DNA from: a virus
IMG/VR virus record: IMGVR_UViG_3300043122_000022
Span: 1 to 22,643 of that record
Strand: one strand, 5' to 3'
Length of the DNA: 22,643 nt
The position numbers were made by a program, and so were the translations under genes. The notes beneath the pieces were generated by a model. The model ran no database searches. It was not told where the DNA came from and saw only the letters and a program-made list of their open reading frames with translations. Positions 6,839 through 15,172 of the stretch are shown here, piece after piece. The stretch's first letter is position 1. Each line of letters starts with the position of its first letter.

Positions 6839-7786
6839 ATGAGTTCATCTAACCTTGTTTCGGTAAAGTACGTACCGGAAGTTACATACGATACAGTTCC
6901 AGCCAACTCCCCTGATTGGAAATATACACGTTTCACTGGTGAGTCACTGTCTGCCACTGCTGATACAACCACCTCTAGTGAAATCCGCCGTGATCGTTCT
7001 ATCAGTGATATGCCTCTGGTGTCTATCACCACTGGTGGATCTCTTGATATTGAATTCTCTGCTGATACTTTCGATGACTTTATTGAAGCAGCACTAGCCT
7101 CTACTTGGCAAGCCGCTACTCCAGCGATAGGTAGCCAACAGCTCAAGCTAGGTACTGCCGAGTCTTCTTTCTCCGTAGAGAAGCACTTTGAGGACATTAA
7201 CAAGTTCGTCCTCTACTCTGGTATGCGTGTCGGAACCTTCAACCTATCTATGGCTTATGGTTCTATCCTGACAGGCTCTATCGGCTTCGCTGGTGCCTCC
7301 GCATCTACTCCTGCTACCTCTGCTGTAGGTACAGGTTCTGTAGCCTCTGCTACCACTACAGAGGTTCTGAACAGTACTTCTGACTTCGGTACTATTGAGA
7401 TTGGTGGTGTTGCTACTACTATCTGCCTGTCCTCTATGGACATCAGCATTGATAACTCTCTACGTGCAATTGGTTGTATCGGTAGTGCTACTGCTAAAGA
7501 TCAGAAGCTAGGTACTGCTAACATCACTGGTACTATTGAGATTTATCTGGATGCGTCTTCTTTCGCATATTACGAAGCAGCTCTGAACAATACATCTACT
7601 TCCCTGAAGTACACTGTAACTGATGGCACAGATACTTACGAGTTCTTCCTGCCAAAGATTAAACTGTCTTCTGACTCCCCACAGGCATCAAGTCTCGACA
7701 CTGACACAATGGTATCGCTGTCCTACACAGCTCTGTATGACGAAACTGAACAATCTTCTATTGTCATTACAAAAACCACCGCTTAA
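6839..7786 (+). CDS. Major tail tube protein
   Basis: This protein of 315 residues polymerises as hexameric rings around the tape measure to form the tail tube. The N-terminus (SNLVSVKYVPEVTYDTVPANSPDWKYTRFTGESL) is the usual tube opening with a Pro-Asn-Ser-rich loop. It continues with SSEIRRDRSISDMPLVSITTGGSLDIEFSADTFDDFIEAALAS (residues about 45-90), a hallmark of siphophage tube proteins. An Ala/Ser/Thr/Gly-rich stretch lies around residues 145-180, and the end is beta-rich (MVSLSYTALYDETEQSSIVI). CTAGGAG precedes the ATG. Codons are strongly biased, as in the capsid gene. With only this tube gene and no sheath gene, the tail should be non-contractile. Confidence 0.88.
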   Translation: MSSSNLVSVKYVPEVTYDTVPANSPDWKYTRFTGESLSATADTTTSSEIRRDRSISDMPLVSITTGGSLDIEFSADTFDDFIEAALASTWQAATPAIGSQQLKLGTAESSFSVEKHFEDINKFVLYSGMRVGTFNLSMAYGSILTGSIGFAGASASTPATSAVGTGSVASATTTEVLNSTSDFGTIEIGGVATTICLSSMDISIDNSLRAIGCIGSATAKDQKLGTANITGTIEIYLDASSFAYYEAALNNTSTSLKYTVTDGTDTYEFFLPKIKLSSDSPQASSLDTDTMVSLSYTALYDETEQSSIVITKTTA

Positions 7787-7797
7787 GACTTGACAGG

Positions 7798-7850
7798 TAT
7801 AACCTCCTTGTGAGATAGTACAGTTTGACTATTAAGCGAGGAGGTTGTAT
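7798..7850 (+). promoter_or_regulatory. Long RNA hairpin burying the start site of the second endonuclease gene
   Basis: Bases 7798-7811 plus 7797 pair continuously with 7836-7850 (15 pairs including four G-U). This covers AGGAGG (7839-7844) and reaches into the ATG at 7849. An inner stem ATAGT (7815-7819) / ACTAT (7828-7832) caps the structure. Transcripts coming from the tail tube gene would therefore have this start site closed. A transcript beginning inside the hairpin would leave it open. Confidence 0.6.
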
Positions 7851-8595
7851 GGCAAAGTTTGAAGTAGGAGGCGTTTACCCTACACGCACTTACGGTGACA
7901 TAGAGGTCTTAGATAAACGCACAAGGCAATACTTAATCAGGTTTATTAACACTGGGTTTAAAAGATGGGTTAAAGATTCATCTATGTACAATGGTAATTT
8001 AAGAGATCCTTACCATCCTACTGTAGCGGGAATTGGGTATATTGGCGACGGGCAGTATTCTGCACAAGATCGTCAAATCGATAAGCCTTGCTTTGATAGG
8101 TGGTATCACATGATAAATCGTTGTTATAACCCAGAAGAACCTTCATACAAATTCTATGGTGACGTTGGGGTTACCGTGTGTGATGAGTGGCACTGCTTCC
8201 AGAACTTCGCTGAGTGGTATAATAAAAACAGTGTAGATGGTTACGACCTAGATAAAGACTTGTTGTCTAAAGATAGTCGTGTATATGGCCCAAACACATG
8301 TTGCTTTATACCGAGAGAGATCAACAGACTTATTGTATCCGGTAGAAAACGAAAATCTAACAAGCATCTACCGATAGGTGTAATTGTTGGATCAAACGGA
8401 TACAAAGCTAAAGTTAAAAACCACTTTACAGGCAAGGAAGAGTATTATGGCCCTTTCGAGTCATACGAAGAGCCTGCTGAGATTTACAAGAGACGGAAGC
8501 TGGAATTAGTAAGAGAGACCATTGAGTCTTATTACTCTAATGGGCTTCTTTCGGATCTTGCTTACGAAGCACTCCTTCGGTGGGAACCTTGTTAA
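7849..8595 (+). CDS. Free-standing homing-endonuclease-like protein with AP2-like domain
   Basis: This 248-residue paralogue of the gene at 4305 has an extra N-terminal module (MAKFEVGGVYPTRTYGDIEVLDKRTRQ...), a small beta domain seen at the front of other phage HNH/AP2 proteins. The endonuclease-like part shows DRWYHMINRCYNP, YGDVGVTVCDEWHCFQNFAEW, then YDLDKDLL and VYGPNTCCFIP. An AP2-like segment (LPIGVIVGSNGYKAKVKN ... YYGPFESYEEPAEIYKRRK) follows near residues 175-225. I chose the ATG at 7849, not the upstream TTG at 7825, because of the perfectly placed AGGAGG and the family-like N-terminus. The gene is inserted directly behind the tube gene and looks AT-richer than its neighbours. Cutting activity is not proven by visible motifs. 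Confidence 0.65.
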   Translation: MAKFEVGGVYPTRTYGDIEVLDKRTRQYLIRFINTGFKRWVKDSSMYNGNLRDPYHPTVAGIGYIGDGQYSAQDRQIDKPCFDRWYHMINRCYNPEEPSYKFYGDVGVTVCDEWHCFQNFAEWYNKNSVDGYDLDKDLLSKDSRVYGPNTCCFIPREINRLIVSGRKRKSNKHLPIGVIVGSNGYKAKVKNHFTGKEEYYGPFESYEEPAEIYKRRKLELVRETIESYYSNGLLSDLAYEALLRWEPC

Positions 8596-8598
8596 ATT

Positions 8599-8664
8599 AT
8601 AACGGTCAATTTTGACCAAGATTGACTGGCTGGACTAGTTTGCCCGTTATGGTCTGGTCAGTCA
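8599..8664 (+). other. Highly structured intergenic leader before the tail chaperone gene
   Basis: The 106-base gap holds several inverted repeats: ATAACGG (8599-8605) with CCGTTAT (8644-8650), GGTCAA/TTGACC (8604-8617), and TGACTG (8623-8628) with CAGTCA (8659-8664). They cannot all form at once, so alternative folds are possible. A short direct repeat (ACGGGTAA, twice, about 8671-8688) and the GAGGT ribosome site of the next gene follow. No T-run is present. Confidence 0.35.
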
Positions 8665-8701
8665 TTTTAAAACGGGTAAACGGGTAATGAGGTAATACAA
8701 C

Positions 8702-9094
8702 ATGGCATTTACAATCGGTACAGTTGATAAAGCAAAGCAGCAAGACGGTGTTTGGGAAGAGTTTGAAGGTAGTGAGTTTCTCATTGCATATGCTCAGAAC
8801 CCAACCTTCCTGAAAGAGAAGGAACGTCTAGAACGTCCATACAAGCGTCAGATTGAACGCAACAAGATGAATGGTGATGAGCAGAAGCGTATTCTGTGTA
8901 AAGCACTTGCTCATGGTGTGTTGCTGGATTGGCGTGGTGTTACGGACGGCAAGGTTGAGATTGCTTATGACACTGAGATTGCTGCACAAGAATTGCAGGA
9001 CAATCCAGAATTCCTAGAGTTTGTAGTTAATGTCTCTGCTGACGTTGCCAACTACAAGCGCGAAGAGGTAGAACGCAAGGCCAAAAAAAGCTAA
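8702..9094 (+). CDS. Tail assembly chaperone, upstream frame (gpG-like)
   Basis: This 130-residue acidic/basic helical protein lies between the tube and tape measure genes, where nearly all long-tailed phages encode tail assembly chaperones in two overlapping frames (lambda gpG and gpGT). The N-terminus (AFTIGTVDKAKQQDGVWEEF-GSEFLIAYAQNPTFLKEKERLERP) and the middle (LAHGVLLDWRGVTDGKVEIAYDTEIAAQELQDNPEFLEFVVNVS) are typical of this group. The protein coats the tape measure during tube assembly and is not in the virion. The gene ends GCC AAA AAA AGC TAA. The seven-A run is the probable slip site into the next frame. Confidence 0.8.
   Translation: MAFTIGTVDKAKQQDGVWEEFEGSEFLIAYAQNPTFLKEKERLERPYKRQIERNKMNGDEQKRILCKALAHGVLLDWRGVTDGKVEIAYDTEIAAQELQDNPEFLEFVVNVSADVANYKREEVERKAKKS
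9083..9089 (+). promoter_or_regulatory. Probable programmed ribosomal frameshift site (A7), -2 or +1
   Basis: The upstream chaperone reads GCC AAA AAA AGC TAA. The downstream frame is open from 9072 (after a TAG at 9069) and runs through 9431 without interruption. Slipping -2 (or +1) at the A-run puts the ribosome into AAA GCT AAA GAC GCT TTG ATG. A -1 shift would reach TGA at 9103 and is not productive. A -2 shift in tail chaperones is known for phage Mu. Confidence 0.6.
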
Positions 9095-9104
9095 AGACGC
9101 TTTG

Positions 9105-9431
9105 ATGTGGCATCTTGATTGGTCTGAAAAAGAAGATGTCCTTTGGGGCATGTACGAAAAGACTGGTGAGATGCCACCTGCCCTTGTTAATCGTCCTGAT
9201 ATTGATGGTTGGACAAGTTGGTATTTAGATGCGTTCTTCCTCCTATCCAATTCAAGACAAACAGGTATGAGTGTCGGCAAGATACCATTGTCTGAGATGA
9301 CAAACTACGCAATGGTGTTTGATACGTTGGGTGAAGATGTTAAAGACTTTTGCTTGATTTTATCTAGGCTAGACTCAGCCTACTTAGAATGGTTGGATAA
9401 GAAGAAACCTAAGAAGGGGGCTGCTAAATGA
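9105..9431 (+). CDS. Tail assembly chaperone, downstream (T) part of the frameshift product
   Basis: This frame encodes the C-terminal 'T' half of the chaperone fusion, which in lambda binds the tube protein while the G half binds the tape measure. The residues fit the group: HLDWSEKEDVLWGMYEKTGEMPPAL, then DIDGWTSWYLDAFFLLSNSRQTGM, GKIPLSEM-NYAMVFDTLGEDVKDFC and a Lys-rich end. The ATG at 9105 has no credible ribosome site in front of it (only AAAG), and the frame is open back to 9072 across the A-run. It is therefore probably made mainly as a fusion by frameshifting. Coordinates start at the first ATG by convention. The tape measure gene follows after 57 bases. Confidence 0.75.
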   Translation: MWHLDWSEKEDVLWGMYEKTGEMPPALVNRPDIDGWTSWYLDAFFLLSNSRQTGMSVGKIPLSEMTNYAMVFDTLGEDVKDFCLILSRLDSAYLEWLDKKKPKKGAAK

Positions 9432-9488
9432 CATACGTTGTTGGCTGTCCCCTTTTTCTTTGCCCTAAATTCACGATAGGAATATAAC

Positions 9489-12400
9489 ATGGCAGATGAG
9501 AAAAGATTACAATTAGTTATAGACCCGTCTAGAGCCAAGAGCGGGGCAAAGGTTGCAAAGGATGCTGTTCTATCTGTAGAGGCTGCTGCGGATAAAGCAA
9601 CAAAGGCTTTAGCTAAACTAGAACGCGTTATCTTGTCAGGAAGCTCTCCTCTAGACAAACTGAACAAAGCTATTGGACACGTTGTTAATGTGAACCAAAA
9701 GATGCTGAAGTCTATAAATGACCTATCAGCAAAACTAGATGGCGTGAACACATCTGTCCGTAATGGCGCACAAGGACTAACCAACTGGGAGAAGTCTTTA
9801 GAACGTGCCAAGGACAAGACAGCCATGCTCAACTCTGAGCTAGGTAGGCAGCTTGTCGCAGAGAAACAATTACATGCAGAATTAACTAAGCAGATTAAGG
9901 TTGGTTCAGATCGTATTAACCAACTATCTGCTCAAGAGATGGCCCAAAAGAAACTAGCCGACTCTGTAGCCTTCTGGACTCAACGTACTAAGGATCTAAA
10001 CTCTGAAGAATATAAATCCCTTGTACAGATGCGGGAGAAAGCACGTCAGCTAGAGGCTTATGAGAAGTCTATGGTGGATGGATTATCTACTACGCAAAAG
10101 GCTGCTAAGGCTGAGAATGAACTACGCAAGGCTATTGAGCGTGGTAAGATTGAGCTAGACCAGTATGAGAGTGGATTGGCTCAAAAGAATATCGAGATGC
10201 AGGAGAGCATTGCTATCCAGCGTAGGCTAGCTCAGTCTGAAGCTAGATTGAAAGCTACAATGGATGGTACATATGACACTATCATCAAGAATGAAGCTGC
10301 TATAAGGAAATATAAGCGAGAGCTGCTTGGTCTAGAAGATGCGAATAACCGGCTCAACAGGTCAAACAGAGATTTAAGCCAAGGTTTTACTGCTCTAGGT
10401 GGTGCTCTTGGTACAATTACAGGAGCATACGCCGTAACTGAGGTGGTTCGCCTAGCTGATGCTTATAAAGCAGTTGGAAACAGAGTTGCTGTGGTGACGG
10501 GCACTACTGAAGGCTTATCAGAGAGTATTGCTGCGTTGTTTAAAGTGTCTGTTAAATCACGTACTGAGTTGGATGCCACAGTTGATGTGTATACCAAAAT
10601 GACTCGCGCAAACGAGCAACTGGGATATTCACAACAAGAAGTCCTCCGTATAACAGAGACTGTATCAAAAGCAGTGGCGATGTCGGGTGCATCTGTGCAA
10701 GGTGCACAAGGTGCGTTGCTACAATTTGCACAGGCAATCAGTGGTAACTTCCAAGCATCTGCACAAGAACTTAACAGCATCATTGAACAGGCACCTGCTC
10801 TTGGTGCTGCAATGGCTGACGCACTCAACACAGTTAATCCTGAACTGAACGCAACCATTGGTAATCTAAAGGCTCTTGCTAAAGAGGGTAAGATAACTTC
10901 AGCAGATCTCCTTCAAGGTTTCCTCAATATCTCAGATGAGATTGATGGAGTATTTAGTGCCTCAACGGAGTTGGTTGCAGAACGCTGGCGGAATGTAGTA
11001 GATGCTATTACAATTTACATCGGGGAGACAGACAAAGCTCTTGGTATAACTAACAGAATCTCCGCAGTGTTAAAAGACTTTTCACTGAATATAAAACAGT
11101 ACGCCGATGAAATTGATGCCGTACTACTAGGGATTGGCGCAGCGCTTGGTGTTGTTACAATTGCACTTGGTGCATTCATTGTGAGTATTGCAGCGATCCC
11201 GTTGTTAATAGCCGGTGTTGTCGGAGGCGCTGTCGGTAGTATATACTATTTCAGAGATGAAATTTCAAACACACTCAAGGAGATTGAATTAGCATTTTAT
11301 GAAACACTGCTGCAAGATATACCTGCTGTGTTCTCTGATGCTGGTAGTGCATTGATTGAAGGGTTTGCTAGTTATTTAGAGTATGGTGCACAACCAATAG
11401 AATCACTGCTAGACATTGTTTTTAAAGCCGTTGACAAGATAGCAGATGCGTTTGAAGGAAGCATCTTACAGAGTGCCCTCACTACATTCGGTATGAGATT
11501 CCAGTTAGTAGGTAAACAAATCCAATTATTCTTTGCAGAAGTATGGTCTAATATCCTATCTGGATTGGAGTCCATGATCAATTCCGCTGTATGGATGCTA
11601 AACAAATTCATACAAGAAACCATCTACAAACTAAACCAGATTCGTGACTTCATTGGTAAAGATGCTTTAGTTGTAGATGCAATCACTCCTGTAATCTTCT
11701 CATCTGATGCAAAGAAAAATGTAGAAGACTTGCGTGGGGAGATTGAACGCCTCAGCGGGGATATAAATACACAAGCTGATGTTACGCAGAGGTTAATTGA
11801 TGAGGAGAAGGAGGACTTACAGCTTAAAAAGGATATAGCAGAGTGGGCGTCTTTTGCTGGTGACGCCACTATAACATTTTCCAACTCTAACAATATTCTA
11901 TCTGACTCATTAGGTGGCTCTAATAAAGAACTAGAAAAACTAAAGGATGCCTTTATTGAGCTAGAGGACGAAGCACTCTCCCCAGTAGAAAAGCAGCAAA
12001 AAGAACTAGCCAAGATTTGGAACACACTTGTTAAAGGTGGTAAACTTCTAGGTAGATCCACGGACGAGATTAACAAGATATTCGTCAAACACGCAATGGA
12101 AATATCTGGTGCAAATGATCGCCTAGAAGAGTTGCGTGACACCTATAAAGAAATCACTTACCAAATGAATCCAGCCCTCGAAATCCAAGAAAAGATGATT
12201 GAGGCGGAACGTGCATTTAACCAAGCTGTTGCTGTTGGTAGTGAAAATATAGCTGATAAAGAACAATGGCTAGACCGCTACCGTAGAAGTATTGACGGGA
12301 CAGATGACCGTCTACAAGCACTCCAAGAGACCATAGCCGACACATTCATGGATGGATTTGAGGCTGCAATGGAAGGTGGCGAAGAGTTTAAGGATTGGTT

Positions 12401-15137
12401 TGATGACTTACTGAAACAACTTGCTCTACAAGCTATTCGTAACCAGATTGTTATTCCGATTGTTGGCCAGTTCTTAGGTGTGAATGGTGGTACAGCCGGA
12501 ATGGTTCAGCAAGGTGTTTCTATGCTGGGTGGTGGGGGTAATAACACACAGGGTACATTTGGTGGTATATCTGGAGTTGTCAGCAACATCGGCTCGTTGT
12601 TCGGCGGTAACTCAATGGGTACAATGATCAGCAACGTTGGTGGATGGGTTGGTGGCAGCTCACCTCTTGCTGGTACAGGCGCGGGTAATTACATCTCTGG
12701 TGTATCTGCTAATGCTGCGAATCTAGCCAACTGGCAAATAGCTGGTGGTGGTATGCTTGGTGGTGTTCTTTCTGGTGCACTAGGACTGTCTGGAGAATAC
12801 TCCGCCATTACAGGTGCTGCGGGAACAGCATTAGGTAGTTCGTTGCTTACACCTGTTCTAGGGCCACTTGCTCCTCTTGCAGGCTCTTTCCTTGGTAGTG
12901 CTCTTGGTGGATTGATAGGCAACAGCAAGCCATCTAACAAACAAGGTCGTGCAACTTATGACCTATTAACAAATGAGGTAATGATTGGCGGACAGACAGG
13001 AAAAAAATTCAGTCAAGAAAACAGGGACGCTGCTGAACTATTATCTGGTGCTATCGCCAGAGACGTTGTAGGTACTATCAGTTCGTTGTCAGGTGAGGAA
13101 TTGTCGGGACAATTGATGGTTGGTGTCGGTAATAGAGACCCACTTGCTTTTTGGTATGGTACAGCAGGTGAAACAGATACTGAGCCGCAAAACGTGGTAA
13201 TTGGCTCTGCTTACTATGCTAATCAAGGTAGTATAGGAGTGGCAAATACACGCGACCCAGAGGAGTTTATTAACTCTATTACTGAAGCATTCGCTGAATT
13301 AACCGATTTTGACTTAACAGTTTATAAGGATCTCGCAGACGAAAACGAACTACTGATAGATTCAATCAAGCGTGTTGAACTACAGTTTAGTTTTGTCAGA
13401 GGTTTGTTTGAGGATATTGGTGACTCAACCGAAGTGACTAAAGAGTTTGCCGATGTTTGGACGGATGAGTTTATTAAACCTCTCCTTGACAGTGAAGAAT
13501 CCCTGTCAGAGGGTATGACAAGACTTGCGCAGCAATACTCTGTTGTAAAATCTTATACAGACTTGTTTGGACAATCTCTTGGTAATACCGCTCAGGGAAT
13601 ACTTGTTGCTACGGATAATATCATCAAAGCATCAGGAGGTCTTGAGCAATTCAATGCTGCTGCAAGTAGTTATTACCAGAACTTCTACTCTGAAGAAGAG
13701 CGGTTTGTGAAGTTTGCCAACAACTTATCTGATACATTTAAACAACTAGGTGTCTCACTACCAGACACAATTGATGGATTCCGTAAGCTTGTTGAAGGAT
13801 TAGACTTGACTAAAGAGTCTGACCAAGAGTTGTATGCCACATTGCTTGCACTGAATCCTCAAGTTAAGCAGTACATAGAGGGTGTTAAGGAATTCGGAGA
13901 GGCTGTAGGCATCGGCTTGTTAGGTGCGCTACGTGCTGAAGCCACTAATGCTCTTGATGCCGTTAAAGCTGCTGTGGCTAATCAGAAAGCCCTGATACAA
14001 AATAGGTATGATTCTGAGAGGAATCGTCTTGAAGGGCTGCTAGAGACTGCACAGAAGAAGTATGAAGCAGAGCTTGAAATGCTCAGGGATCAAGAGGAGT
14101 ATATAGACAATTTGAGTAGGTCTCTGGATCTACTGAGAAGGGTCTATCGTGATATGACGATGGATACTTTTGAAGCTAATCAGATGCGTAGGGAAAATGC
14201 TCAGGCTCTTATTCAAGGTGCTGTGGCTTCAGGTATCATACCTTCCTATGACACCCTTGATCCTGCTTTGAGAGAGCTTCAGAAACCATCTCAGCAATAC
14301 TTCTCAACCTTTGAAGAGTATGCTAGGGACTTCTATACCACTAAGAACATGATAGGTGCTCTTGGGGATCTCACGGAAGAAACTCTAACCAGCGAGGAAC
14401 AACTGTTAAAGCAAGCTAAAGACTCTGCTTATGCTGATGTTCAGTTTTATCAAGCACAACTTGATAAGCTGGATGAGTGGTATAGAGTCCAGAATGAAAA
14501 ACTGGATATGCAGTTGGAACAAGCTATCAATATGTATAACGTAGCTATGGGTATTGATACGTCCCTAGAAACTGGTTTTAACAAGGTAGTAGAAGCCGTT
14601 GACAAACTTAAGAGTGTATTAGCAGACCTTTCAAAAGAGCAAGCTGCGGTATCTGCTGAAGTAAACACATCTGGTGCCTCCGGAGGAGGATCTACATCTT
14701 CTGTCACAGACCCTATAGTTGCGGTTTACAACAAGCTCTTTGACAGAGACCCTGAACCTGGTGGGTACACGAATTGGAAAACTGCTTTGGACGGTGGTAG
14801 GGTTTCGTTGGCGAACTTAGAGTCGGAAATCAGAGCAGGGGCCACTGGCCTAGATGCGCTGAAAGTCAAAGGGTTTGCTGATGGTGGTATCCACACAGGC
14901 GGGTGGCGTGTTGTTGGTGAACAAGGCCCAGAGCTGGAATACACACCACCAAGTCGTATCTACAGTAACTCTGACTCATCTGATATGTTCGACATTTCCG
15001 AGCTAGTGGCTGAGGTGAAGCAGCTTAGGGAAGATATGCGCTCTGCTAATTACGCCATTGCTAAGAATACTCAGAAGACTGCTAAGACTCTTGAGAAATT
15101 CGATTACGATGGCTTGCCTGAACAGCGTGTTGTCTAA
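9489..15137 (+). CDS. Tail tape measure protein
   Basis: The 1882-residue tape measure sets tail length and is ejected into the host envelope. By the usual ratio of about 0.15 nm per residue the tail would be near 280 nm (estimate). Residues 1-300 are coiled coil. Residues about 310-510 match the conserved tape-measure N-terminal domain (RLADAYKAVGNRVAVVTGTT, ALLQFAQAISGNFQASAQELNSI). A long hydrophobic stretch lies near 541-588 (LGIGAALGVVTIALGAFIV onward), a candidate membrane-inserting segment. A Gly/Ser-rich hydrophobic region spans about 996-1150, and further coiled coil 1500-1700. Near the C-terminus a DUF4214-like motif (VYNKLFDRDPEPGGYTNW, about 1742-1760) precedes the tape-measure signature GGIHTGGWRVVGEQGPELEY (about 1799-1818). 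ATAGGA before the ATG supports the start. Confidence 0.92.
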   Translation: MADEKRLQLVIDPSRAKSGAKVAKDAVLSVEAAADKATKALAKLERVILSGSSPLDKLNKAIGHVVNVNQKMLKSINDLSAKLDGVNTSVRNGAQGLTNWEKSLERAKDKTAMLNSELGRQLVAEKQLHAELTKQIKVGSDRINQLSAQEMAQKKLADSVAFWTQRTKDLNSEEYKSLVQMREKARQLEAYEKSMVDGLSTTQKAAKAENELRKAIERGKIELDQYESGLAQKNIEMQESIAIQRRLAQSEARLKATMDGTYDTIIKNEAAIRKYKRELLGLEDANNRLNRSNRDLSQGFTALGGALGTITGAYAVTEVVRLADAYKAVGNRVAVVTGTTEGLSESIAALFKVSVKSRTELDATVDVYTKMTRANEQLGYSQQEVLRITETVSKAVAMSGASVQGAQGALLQFAQAISGNFQASAQELNSIIEQAPALGAAMADALNTVNPELNATIGNLKALAKEGKITSADLLQGFLNISDEIDGVFSASTELVAERWRNVVDAITIYIGETDKALGITNRISAVLKDFSLNIKQYADEIDAVLLGIGAALGVVTIALGAFIVSIAAIPLLIAGVVGGAVGSIYYFRDEISNTLKEIELAFYETLLQDIPAVFSDAGSALIEGFASYLEYGAQPIESLLDIVFKAVDKIADAFEGSILQSALTTFGMRFQLVGKQIQLFFAEVWSNILSGLESMINSAVWMLNKFIQETIYKLNQIRDFIGKDALVVDAITPVIFSSDAKKNVEDLRGEIERLSGDINTQADVTQRLIDEEKEDLQLKKDIAEWASFAGDATITFSNSNNILSDSLGGSNKELEKLKDAFIELEDEALSPVEKQQKELAKIWNTLVKGGKLLGRSTDEINKIFVKHAMEISGANDRLEELRDTYKEITYQMNPALEIQEKMIEAERAFNQAVAVGSENIADKEQWLDRYRRSIDGTDDRLQALQETIADTFMDGFEAAMEGGEEFKDWFDDLLKQLALQAIRNQIVIPIVGQFLGVNGGTAGMVQQGVSMLGGGGNNTQGTFGGISGVVSNIGSLFGGNSMGTMISNVGGWVGGSSPLAGTGAGNYISGVSANAANLANWQIAGGGMLGGVLSGALGLSGEYSAITGAAGTALGSSLLTPVLGPLAPLAGSFLGSALGGLIGNSKPSNKQGRATYDLLTNEVMIGGQTGKKFSQENRDAAELLSGAIARDVVGTISSLSGEELSGQLMVGVGNRDPLAFWYGTAGETDTEPQNVVIGSAYYANQGSIGVANTRDPEEFINSITEAFAELTDFDLTVYKDLADENELLIDSIKRVELQFSFVRGLFEDIGDSTEVTKEFADVWTDEFIKPLLDSEESLSEGMTRLAQQYSVVKSYTDLFGQSLGNTAQGILVATDNIIKASGGLEQFNAAASSYYQNFYSEEERFVKFANNLSDTFKQLGVSLPDTIDGFRKLVEGLDLTKESDQELYATLLALNPQVKQYIEGVKEFGEAVGIGLLGALRAEATNALDAVKAAVANQKALIQNRYDSERNRLEGLLETAQKKYEAELEMLRDQEEYIDNLSRSLDLLRRVYRDMTMDTFEANQMRRENAQALIQGAVASGIIPSYDTLDPALRELQKPSQQYFSTFEEYARDFYTTKNMIGALGDLTEETLTSEEQLLKQAKDSAYADVQFYQAQLDKLDEWYRVQNEKLDMQLEQAINMYNVAMGIDTSLETGFNKVVEAVDKLKSVLADLSKEQAAVSAEVNTSGASGGGSTSSVTDPIVAVYNKLFDRDPEPGGYTNWKTALDGGRVSLANLESEIRAGATGLDALKVKGFADGGIHTGGWRVVGEQGPELEYTPPSRIYSNSDSSDMFDISELVAEVKQLREDMRSANYAIAKNTQKTAKTLEKFDYDGLPEQRVV

Positions 15138-15172
15138 CAAAATTTATGTGCTACCCTTTTAAGGAGGTGATA

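Noticed and set aside
9083-9105. Standard -1 frameshift at C AAA AAA in the chaperone gene
   Set aside because: The -1 frame runs AAG CTA AAG ACG CTT TGA and stops at 9103-9105, never reaching the downstream ORF, so it cannot give the usual fusion protein.
11624-12142. Antisense ORF of 172 codons within the tape measure gene
   Set aside because: Ser/Leu-rich low-complexity translation, no ribosome site and fully opposite a well-supported gene; a shadow frame. The same holds for the other minus-strand ORFs over structural genes.
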